This document shows positions 1 through 5,299 of a stretch of DNA of 6,792 nt, piece by piece. Source of the DNA: Candidatus Peribacteria bacterium. GTDB lineage: Bacteria; Patescibacteriota; Gracilibacteria; UBA1369; LOWO2-01-FULL-3. Both the position numbers and the translations under genes were made by a program. Where the stretch lies: contig CALRHQ010000045.1 of NCBI GenBank assembly GCA_943359415.1, positions 1 through 6,792 of the forward strand, read 5' to 3'. Under the pieces are notes generated by a model, which had not been told where the DNA came from, searched no databases, and worked only from the letters and a program-made list of their open reading frames with translations. The stretch's first letter is position 1, and every line of letters starts with the position of its first letter.

Positions 1-14
1 ATTTTTTGGTTTTT

Positions 15-135
15 GCACACGCGAGTCCGCGAGCGTGTCCGAGGCGCACTGGTTCGTATCACCACGCAATCGGAGCGTACGAGGCAGTTTCAAGTCACCA
101 CGCGCTCCGCGCGTGCGAAGTGGGTTCGCGCAAAG
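15..135. repeat. GC-rich, hairpin-forming intergenic element
   Basis: By my count 72 of the 110 bases from 21 to 130 are G or C (about 65%), against clearly AT-rich DNA elsewhere in the window. Visible structure: a 6-bp inverted repeat (17-22 with 33-38); a 7-bp perfect palindrome with a 3-base loop (99-105 with 109-115); an overlapping, competing hairpin (113-119 with 125-131, one G-T pair). A 9-bp direct repeat, TCACCACGC, lies at 59-67 and 95-103, and GGTTCG at 51-56 and 123-128. No open frame here looks like a protein: the one that crosses it on the plus strand also runs through the terminator at 164-189. It may be a copy of a dispersed intergenic repeat, a structured RNA, or the decayed end of a foreign gene. 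The sequence shows the composition and structure; the function is unknown. Confidence 0.5.
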
Positions 136-163
136 GCTAATACATCACCACCACCAATTATGC

Positions 164-189
164 AAAAGGCCTCCAAAAGGAGGCCTTTT
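164..189. terminator. Bidirectional Rho-independent terminator
   Basis: An 11-bp perfect inverted repeat (164-174 and 179-189) encloses a 4-base AAAA loop. The GC-rich core GGCCTCC/GGAGGCC is flanked by AAAA on the left and TTTT on the right, so it has a U-run after the stem on both strands. It lies about 90 bp past the rfbD stop and is the natural end of the leftward proS-rfbD transcript. It would equally stop rightward transcription entering from the left edge. Confidence 0.9.
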
Positions 190-224
190 ATGACAAGCTA
201 CATCAACCAACTACGAATACACAA

Positions 225-252
225 ATTATATCATTTTTTAATTCTTTTTCAA
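225..252 (-). promoter_or_regulatory. Sigma-70-like promoter, leftward, downstream of rfbD
   Basis: On the minus strand TTGAAA (247-252) and a perfect TATAAT (225-230) are separated by 16 bp. A TG one base before the -10 gives a full extended -10 (TGATATAAT). Transcription would start near 218 and run into the terminator at 164-189 after about 55 nt, or read through into the GC-rich element. No start codon with a sensible open frame follows. AT-rich intergenic DNA produces such matches by chance, but both boxes, the spacing and the extension together make this better than either gene promoter in the window. Confidence 0.45.
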
Positions 253-280
253 CATATCTTCGAAAAATGGTATTAAACCC

Positions 281-1135
281 CTAATACGGCGCTATGATGA
301 AATATTTCCTCAAATAATCTTTCACCGCTTTCCTCCAAGGTCTCATTCCAAAATTAAATTTTGTACTTTTTAAAGTTGAATATTTCGGTCTTTTTGCAGG
401 GCGATTAAAAACCTCAGTACTGATTTCTTTTACTTTTGTTTCCAGAAAAAGTGTTTTGAAAATATGTGCAGCAAAAGTACTCCAATTTGTAGTTCCACTA
501 TTTGTGAGGTGATAAATCCCATATTCCAATTCAGGTTTTTTCTTAACAAAAAATTCTATAACTTTTTCAGCAAGATCTTTCGTATAAGTCGGGGAGCCGA
601 ATTGATCATTTACAACACTAACTTCCTCTTTTTCTTTTCCTAAACCGGCCATAGTGTCCACAAAATTTTTCCCATTTTCTCCAAAAAGCCATGAAGTTCT
701 GATGATATAAAACTTTTTCATATGCTCGGAAATCAGCTTTTCTCCAAGCAATTTTGATTCTCCATAAATATTTATCGGACAAGGTTTGTCAGATTCCTTC
801 CATGTTTTTTTGTGTCCGTCAAAAACATAATCAGTACTGAAATGAATCAAAGTAGCTTTGTAAATTTTACACAAATCAGCAATGCCTCCGAGAGCATTTC
901 CATTGATATCCATTGCCAATTGAACATTTTTTTCTGCATCATCAACAGCAGTATATGCTGCACAATTTACAACAATATCAGGTTTAAGCTCCATAAAAAA
1001 AATCTCCATTTTTTTTATATCCATCAAGTCACATTCGTTGCTTGTGAAGCCAAAAACAGTATGTCCATTTTCAGAAAGATTTTCATAAAGACATGACCCC
1101 AACATGCCAGATTTTCCGAACAAAAGAATTCTCAT
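281..1135 (-). CDS. rfbD: dTDP-4-dehydrorhamnose reductase (RmlD/RfbD)
   Basis: This enzyme reduces dTDP-4-dehydro-L-rhamnose to dTDP-L-rhamnose with NAD(P)H. It is the last cytoplasmic step in making activated rhamnose for cell-surface polysaccharide. The 284-residue product has the usual family length and is a short-chain dehydrogenase of the extended type. Visible motifs are the nucleotide-binding loop GKSGMLG (7-13), NCAAYTAVDDAE (57-68), STDYVFDG (100-107), the catalytic YxxxK in YGESK (Tyr124, Lys128), RTSWLFG (146-152) and the substrate-side NDQFGSPTYT (176-185). The ATG start is set by the glycine-rich loop beginning six residues in. It begins 5 bp after the proS stop, so the two are almost certainly one transcript with proS first. 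There is no clear ribosome binding site: the bases before ATG are the AT-rich end of proS. The gene ends with TAG; the likely transcript end is the hairpin at 164-189. RmlA and RmlC partners are not in the window. Confidence 0.93.
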   Translation of the reverse strand: MRILLFGKSGMLGSCLYENLSENGHTVFGFTSNECDLMDIKKMEIFFMELKPDIVVNCAAYTAVDDAEKNVQLAMDINGNALGGIADLCKIYKATLIHFSTDYVFDGHKKTWKESDKPCPINIYGESKLLGEKLISEHMKKFYIIRTSWLFGENGKNFVDTMAGLGKEKEEVSVVNDQFGSPTYTKDLAEKVIEFFVKKKPELEYGIYHLTNSGTTNWSTFAAHIFKTLFLETKVKEISTEVFNRPAKRPKYSTLKSTKFNFGMRPWRKAVKDYLRKYFIIAPY

Positions 1136-1140
1136 GGAAA

Positions 1141-2841
1141 TTATTTTTGAAATTCTTTAATCTTTTTTACAAGGTTTGCGATAGATACGATTTCGCTTTC
1201 TGCATTTGTTCTTTCTTTCCATTCAACACCTTTTGATTCAAGTGTTCGTTTGCTTATGACGACTCTAAGAGGTAGTCCGATCAAATCTGCATCGTTTAAT
1301 TTTACTCCAGCACCGGTATCCCGATCATCAAACAAAACTTCGATTCCTTCTTCTAAAAGTTTTTCATACAAACTTTCAGCGTCTTTAAGAACATTTTCAT
1401 CATTTCCCAAAGAGATCAAGTGTACTAAATATGGAGCAACACTTTTTGGCCAGATGATGCCTTTTTCATCGTGTTTTGCCTCTACGATTGTTCCAACCAA
1501 ACGAGTAGTTCCGATACCATAGCATCCCATAACAACAGGTTTCAATTTTCCATCATTGTCAGCAAAATTCATTCCGAAAGCATTTGAAAATTTTGTTCCA
1601 AGTTTGAAAATATTTCCGCCTTCAACAGCTTTTATTTCCGAAAGATGTTCATGACATTTTGGACATTTGAAACCAGTTTTTACCTCAACCAAATCAGCAA
1701 ATTCCTTCACGGTGAAATCAGTTCCAACATTTACATTTTTCAAGTCTAATCCAGATTTATTTGCTCCTGTGACAAAATTCTTCACACCTTTTATTGAATT
1801 ATCAGCAACAAAAGAAATGCCAATATCCTCAGAAATATTCACAGGAGAAATATATCCTTGTACAAGTCCAACTTTTTTTAAAGCCTCAGGAGTAGCTGGG
1901 CGAAGCCTTTTTTTCATATATCTCTCAAGTTTAACATCGCTCACGTTCAAGTCTCCACGTATGACAATTCCTATTAGACCACCATCTTCAACTTCATAAA
2001 CAACAGTTTTTAAAATCTTTGCATCAGGAACATTGTGCGCTTTTGCATTTTCTTTCACAGAAAAACCTCTTTCGATTTTTACTTCTTCCATTGGAAGTTC
2101 TTTTTCATCTTCAAGGCCTTCCACGTGCCCTTCCGCAATCTCAAGATTCTGCGCTGTTCCGCATTTTTCACAAAGAATAATAGTGTCTTCACCTGCAGGA
2201 GTTTCTACAGAAAATTCATGTGAAAATTTATCCGAAAAAGCTCCACCTGAAGCCTCGATTATGTAAGCCTTAAGCCCACATCTCTCAAAAACATTAAAAT
2301 AAGCGGTTTTTACTGTTTCATAATATTTGTCCAAATCTTCTTCGTTAGTATGAAAACTGTACATGTCTTTCATTCCAAATTCACGTCCTCGAAGAAGTCC
2401 TGATTTTGCGCGTGGTTCATCACGAAATTTTGTCTGAATTTGGTAAACAGAAAGTGGTAAATCTTTGTAAGATTGAATGTATTTTGCAACTAGTGGAGTG
2501 ACAACTTCCTCATGGCTAGGCCCAAAAACGAATTCTTTGTCTCCGCTCGCACGAGTTTTATATAAAATTTCATCCATCGTTTTTCTTCGTCCTGTAGTTT
2601 CCCAAATATCGACAGGATGAAGCGATGGCATAAGGATTTCTTGGCCTTCCACTGCGTTCATTTCTTCACGAATAATGTTACAAACTTTCGTAAGAACTCT
2701 TTGTCCAAGCGGCAAAAAATTATAAATTCCCGCTGCCAATTTCTCCACAAATCCCGCCTGTGTAAGCAGTTTTGCATTTACGCTATCTGCATCACATGGA
2801 GGATTATGCCTCGTTCGTCCGAAAAGTTTGCTGTATTTCAT
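1141..2841 (-). CDS. proS: Prolyl-tRNA synthetase, bacterial type with editing domain
   Basis: This enzyme attaches proline to tRNA-Pro in the cytoplasm and hydrolyses mischarged Ala-tRNA-Pro. At 566 residues it is close to the E. coli enzyme (572). The N-terminal class II core carries the opening block with AGIYNFLPLG (37-46), the GPSHEE motif (107-112), motif 2 around FRDEPRAKSGLLRGREF (139-155) and the motif 3 loop GCYGIGTTR (439-447). The inserted editing (INS) domain spans roughly residues 238-390, including Lys278 and GYISPV (329-334). The C-terminal anticodon-binding domain follows from about residue 465. Two CxxC pairs (Cys224/Cys227 and Cys393/Cys396) flank the insert and could bind a metal. 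The ATG start gives the canonical family N-terminus and has no Shine-Dalgarno sequence. It is the first gene of a leftward unit with rfbD, transcribed from a promoter at about 2872-2900. Confidence 0.97.
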   Translation of the reverse strand: MKYSKLFGRTRHNPPCDADSVNAKLLTQAGFVEKLAAGIYNFLPLGQRVLTKVCNIIREEMNAVEGQEILMPSLHPVDIWETTGRRKTMDEILYKTRASGDKEFVFGPSHEEVVTPLVAKYIQSYKDLPLSVYQIQTKFRDEPRAKSGLLRGREFGMKDMYSFHTNEEDLDKYYETVKTAYFNVFERCGLKAYIIEASGGAFSDKFSHEFSVETPAGEDTIILCEKCGTAQNLEIAEGHVEGLEDEKELPMEEVKIERGFSVKENAKAHNVPDAKILKTVVYEVEDGGLIGIVIRGDLNVSDVKLERYMKKRLRPATPEALKKVGLVQGYISPVNISEDIGISFVADNSIKGVKNFVTGANKSGLDLKNVNVGTDFTVKEFADLVEVKTGFKCPKCHEHLSEIKAVEGGNIFKLGTKFSNAFGMNFADNDGKLKPVVMGCYGIGTTRLVGTIVEAKHDEKGIIWPKSVAPYLVHLISLGNDENVLKDAESLYEKLLEEGIEVLFDDRDTGAGVKLNDADLIGLPLRVVISKRTLESKGVEWKERTNAESEIVSIANLVKKIKEFQK

Positions 2842-2858
2842 GATCTAATAATAAATTT

Positions 2859-2884
2859 TTAGTGCCAGCAAAATATAGCACTAA
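2859..2884. repeat. 7-bp dyad over the proS promoter -10 (possible operator)
   Basis: TTAGTGC (2859-2865) and GCACTAA (2878-2884) form a perfect inverted repeat with a 12-bp AT-rich spacer. The spacer contains the proposed proS -10, and the left arm ends at the predicted start of transcription. The arms are about two helical turns apart from outer end to outer end, which suits a dimeric repressor. This is a structural observation; no regulator is identified. Confidence 0.4.
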
Positions 2885-2900
2885 GAGTGGAAATTTGGAA
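2872..2900 (-). promoter_or_regulatory. proS-rfbD promoter, extended -10 type
   Basis: On the minus strand TGCTATATT (2872-2880) matches an extended -10 (TG-N-TATATT). A weak -35, TTCCAA (2895-2900), lies 17 bp upstream. The transcript would start near 2865, giving a leader of about 24 nt before the proS ATG. The poor -35 is offset by the TG extension. It is the best promoter match in the gap on this strand. Confidence 0.5.
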
Positions 2901-2938
2901 ATTGAAGTTGAAAGATATTCTTAACTAAAACAAGCAGA

Positions 2939-2967
2939 TTGCTAGAATGATACAAAAATGATACAAT
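2939..2967 (+). promoter_or_regulatory. Promoter of the rightward membrane-anchored gene
   Basis: TTGCTA (2939-2944) and TACAAT (2962-2967) are separated by an ideal 17 bp on the plus strand. The start of transcription would be near 2974, leaving a short leader of about 18 nt before the ATG at 2992. An alternative -10, TAGAAT (2943-2948), has a worse -35. The leader has no Shine-Dalgarno sequence. Confidence 0.5.
2946..2965 (+). repeat. Tandem 9-bp direct repeat in promoter spacer
   Basis: AATGATACA occurs twice, at 2946-2954 and 2957-2965, with an 11-bp period (one helical turn). The copies fill the spacer and overlap the -10 of the proposed rightward promoter. Such an arrangement can be a regulator binding site. 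It could also be chance in AT-rich DNA, or two alternative -10 regions made by a small duplication. Confidence 0.4.
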
Positions 2968-2991
2968 AAAGCATAATAATTTTTATTAAAA

Positions 2992-3849
2992 ATGCCTTTA
3001 GAAAGCGGAAAATCTCAGGGAAATGGGAAAGTGATAAGAACAGCTTTAGCAGGTGTAGGACTTGGCTTGGTTTCACTTGTAGGCTGGAACGCTTTAGATT
3101 CTGAACAGGATCGTGGGCAGATAGTAAAGCCGAACGAAGACTCAGACTCAGAAGCTAAAAAATATCCAGAAGCTGAAAAGAATGTAGCCATGGGAATGGA
3201 GGGAGTAAAGACCGATGTATTGGAAGTATTGAATCTTCCATCAAATTTGCCTACTTTGAAGGGAGTCAAAGAGGAAACTTTACAAGAAAAAAGTAAAAGA
3301 TTTTTAGCAGAAGTAGATAAGTGGTTACACGTACCTGCTCAGGCATTTGACCTGAAGCATGACGCAGATATATCAGACAAACAGCGAGAATTTTTTATGA
3401 ATTACAAAGCTGATTTCAAAATTGCAGCTGAAGAGACAAGGAAAGTTATGAAAGATGATCTTCTGTTTTGGGAAGCAAAGCAAAAAATTGATGCGGCCTT
3501 TCCGAACTATGAATTAATGGGGGAACAAAGTGAGGGTACGAATGTTTATGATGGAAGCGCATCTACTCACACTTTTTTCTATATAATGGAAAGACCAAAA
3601 TTGACAGACTCTGATGGGAAAACAATGACAGGGTTTAAGCCACCATCCTCGGATTTAGTAGAGTGGAAACTTTATAATGAAAATGGAGTAATGTATTTAC
3701 AATCTCCAGAGGGTAGCGGGGAGCTATTTTCAGGCAGTATAGAGGAGTGTATTGCTAAAATAGAATCATTCTCGAAGCGAAAATCTTTAATGGACAAATA
3801 TCGCGATCCAGAACTAGTAAAAGAATATCAGAAACAAGGCCTTTATTAG
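2992..3849 (+). CDS. Hypothetical single-pass membrane-anchored protein
   Basis: I do not recognise this 285-residue protein. Residues 1-16 are polar and basic (Lys7, Lys13, Arg16). Residues 17-35 form one hydrophobic glycine- and leucine-rich helix (TALAGVGLGLVSLVGWNAL). This is an N-terminal signal anchor with no lipobox cysteine and no convincing signal-peptidase I site, so the rest is probably outside the membrane. Residues 36-64 are acidic, polar and likely disordered. A charged, probably helical part follows at about 92-170 (with WLHVPAQAFDL at 111-121 and LLFWEAKQKIDAAFPNY at 157-173), then a more beta-like part with HTFFYIMERP (193-202) and VEWKLYNENGVMYLQSPEG (223-241), and a helical tail. 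There is a single cysteine (253). It is the only plus-strand gene, has its own promoter, and converges on rfbB with 7 bp between stops. The ATG start precedes the membrane segment directly. A cell-surface or envelope role is inference only. Confidence 0.75.
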   Translation: MPLESGKSQGNGKVIRTALAGVGLGLVSLVGWNALDSEQDRGQIVKPNEDSDSEAKKYPEAEKNVAMGMEGVKTDVLEVLNLPSNLPTLKGVKEETLQEKSKRFLAEVDKWLHVPAQAFDLKHDADISDKQREFFMNYKADFKIAAEETRKVMKDDLLFWEAKQKIDAAFPNYELMGEQSEGTNVYDGSASTHTFFYIMERPKLTDSDGKTMTGFKPPSSDLVEWKLYNENGVMYLQSPEGSGELFSGSIEECIAKIESFSKRKSLMDKYRDPELVKEYQKQGLY

Positions 3850-3856
3850 AATTTTC

Positions 3857-4888
3857 CTACCTCGTCGCACTTAGCGGCGTTTTGCTTACAGTTTGGTGCT
3901 TTCTTTCTTCCAATTTATCCATCAACTTTTTTGCCCACTCTTCGTGAGATTTGTACCAATCAAAAGTTTTTTGAATTCCTTCTGCGAAGTTCACAGATGG
4001 CTTCCAGTCAAGTTCGTTTTGTAGTTTTGTAGAATCAATCGCGTAGCGACGATCATGAGCCAAACGATCATTTACATAAGTGATAAGACTTTCGTCTTTA
4101 CCCAAAAACTGAAGCAAAAATTTTGTGATTTCAAGATTTGTTTTTTCATTATTTCCACCGACATTGTAAACCTCACCAACTCGTCCCCTAGCCAAAATCA
4201 TATCAATCGCACTGCAATGATCTATCACATAAAGCCAATCTCTCACGTTTTTCCCATCTCCATAAACCGGCACAGGTTTATCTTCCGCAATCAGCCTGAA
4301 GAAATAGGGGACTAACTTTTCTGGAAATTGATAAGGTCCATAATTATTGCTACATCTGCTGATTGTCACTGGCATTTGATATGTCTCAAAATAACTTCTC
4401 ACAAGCAAATCCGCAGAGGCTTTTGAAGCCGCATAAGGACAATTCGGAGCGATCGGTGTACTCTCCGTGAAATAATCTTTTGAATCAGTTCCAAGATCTC
4501 CATACACCTCATCAGTCGAAACTTGATGAAATCTTTTCACGCCGTTCAAGCGAGAAGCCTCAAGCAAATTATGCGTTCCAACAATATTTGTAAGAACGAA
4601 AATGCTTGGTCCGGTAATACTTCTATCGACATGAGTTTCTGCCGCAAAATTCACAACAACATCAAATTTCTCTTTCTCAAAAAGCTGATCTACAAAAGCT
4701 TTATCATTGATATCTCCTTGCACAAAATGCACACGCGAATCGTCAATAATATCCGAAAGATTATCCAAATTTCCGGCATAAGTCAGCTTATCCAAAACAT
4801 AAATTTCATCCTCAGAATAATTTTCAAATCTATAATGTACAAAATTACTTCCGATAAAACCTGCTCCTCCTGTAATTAATATTTTCAT
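3857..4888 (-). CDS. rfbB: dTDP-glucose 4,6-dehydratase (RmlB/RfbB)
   Basis: This NAD-dependent cytoplasmic enzyme converts dTDP-glucose to dTDP-4-keto-6-deoxyglucose, the branch point for rhamnose and several amino or deoxy sugars. The 343-residue extended short-chain dehydrogenase shows the NAD loop GGAGFIG (7-13), Asp33, the family block YAGNLDNL (37-44), GDI (58-60), FAAETHVDRSI (81-91), the catalytic STDEVYG (124-130, with Asp126 and Glu127), YAASK (Tyr152, Lys156) and the substrate motif RCSNNYGPYQFPEKL (178-192). The full set of catalytic residues is present. The ATG start follows the cupin stop by 1 bp, suggesting translational coupling. There is no Shine-Dalgarno sequence. The last residues form a polar, basic tail (KHQTVSKTPLSATR) beyond the usual core. 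On the opposite strand its codons form a terminator-like hairpin. I see no separate leftward terminator after its TAG stop. Confidence 0.96.
   Translation of the reverse strand: MKILITGGAGFIGSNFVHYRFENYSEDEIYVLDKLTYAGNLDNLSDIIDDSRVHFVQGDINDKAFVDQLFEKEKFDVVVNFAAETHVDRSITGPSIFVLTNIVGTHNLLEASRLNGVKRFHQVSTDEVYGDLGTDSKDYFTESTPIAPNCPYAASKASADLLVRSYFETYQMPVTISRCSNNYGPYQFPEKLVPYFFRLIAEDKPVPVYGDGKNVRDWLYVIDHCSAIDMILARGRVGEVYNVGGNNEKTNLEITKFLLQFLGKDESLITYVNDRLAHDRRYAIDSTKLQNELDWKPSVNFAEGIQKTFDWYKSHEEWAKKLMDKLEERKHQTVSKTPLSATR
3863..3883 (+). terminator. Rightward terminator inside the rfbB 3' end
   Basis: On the plus strand CGTCGC (3863-3868), a 5-base loop and GCGGCG (3874-3879) form a 6-bp stem with one G-U pair. 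It is followed by TTTT (3880-3883) and a further CTT. It starts 14 bp after the stop of the rightward hypothetical gene. On the minus strand the G-U pair becomes a C-A mismatch, so the hairpin favours the rightward direction. The stem is short and the U-run broken, so termination may be incomplete. Confidence 0.5.
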
Positions 4889-4889
4889 A

Positions 4890-5285
4890 TTATTGATTTA
4901 CGTATTTTATAAATTCATTTAAATCATAAATATAATCTTCAGCCACATAATTTACTGAAGAAATAGCCATAAGTACAGCATCAGGCGAAAAATCATAGAA
5001 ATCTCTGAAACACATTTCATTCATTAAAATCGCATCGTCCGGACCTTGCAAAGAAAACTCTATCCATTCTTTTCCATCATGCAACCTCGCTTTCACAGTC
5101 CCTTTTTGGCAAACATACAATTTTTTCTCGTGTTTCACAGCATGTCCTCCACGTGGCAAAGTGACATCAGTAAGATAATAAACGCGTTTCGCCTCCCAAT
5201 CGAAGTAATCTTTAAATTCTACAACAGTAAGATTACCTCTGTCGTCTTTATGAGTTTTGAGTTTTATTTGTTCTGCGCGCGGCAT
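4890..5285 (-). CDS. FdtA/WxcM-like sugar 3,4-ketoisomerase-family cupin
   Basis: This 131-residue single-domain cupin belongs to the family of dTDP-4-keto-6-deoxyglucose 3,4-ketoisomerases (FdtA, and QdtA for the glucose isomer), which supply 3-amino sugars such as Fuc3NAc. Family features are DDRGNLTVVE (14-23), KRVYYLTDV (33-41), the RGGHA strand (45-49), a GxVxxxLHDG turn (62-71), YDFSPDAVLMAISS (97-110) and the C-terminal EDYIYDLNEF (116-125). Its neighbour rfbB makes exactly the substrate this family uses, and the 1-bp gap to it supports a joint role. The usual HAH of FdtA reads His48-Ala49-Val50 here, with another His at 52, so one residue I associate with catalysis seems to be missing. 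It could have a shifted active site, a different reaction, or a structural role. It is not RmlC, which is longer with a different motif. The ATG lies 14 bp after the infB stop, behind an A-rich leader. Confidence 0.8.
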   Translation of the reverse strand: MPRAEQIKLKTHKDDRGNLTVVEFKDYFDWEAKRVYYLTDVTLPRGGHAVKHEKKLYVCQKGTVKARLHDGKEWIEFSLQGPDDAILMNEMCFRDFYDFSPDAVLMAISSVNYVAEDYIYDLNEFIKYVNQ

Positions 5286-5299
5286 AATTTTATTTTTCT

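Noticed and set aside
59..103. CRISPR-like repeat units
   Set aside because: There are only two copies of a 9-bp repeat at 36-bp spacing; no regular array of long identical repeats and no cas genes.
13..276. Open frame of 87 codons on the plus strand at the left edge, Arg-rich
   Set aside because: It begins with TTG, crosses the perfect terminator hairpin at 164-189, and changes composition abruptly from Arg/Thr-rich to an unrelated AT-driven tail. It looks like a by-product of GC-rich DNA with few stops.
2859..2891. CIRCE-like heat-shock operator upstream of proS
   Set aside because: The CIRCE arms are TTAGCACTC and GAGTGCTAA with a 9-bp spacer. The arms here are TTAGTGC and GCACTAA with 12 bp, so the resemblance is only partial.
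2842..2991. T-box riboswitch or other long leader for proS
   Set aside because: The predicted leader is only about 24 nt, and the whole gap of 150 bp shows no T-box sequence, specifier stem or antiterminator pair.
4890..5285. Assignment of the cupin as RmlC (3,5-epimerase), completing the rhamnose pathway with RfbB and RfbD
   Set aside because: RmlC is about 180 residues with an RGLHYQ-type motif; this protein is 131 residues and follows the FdtA/WxcM block order instead.
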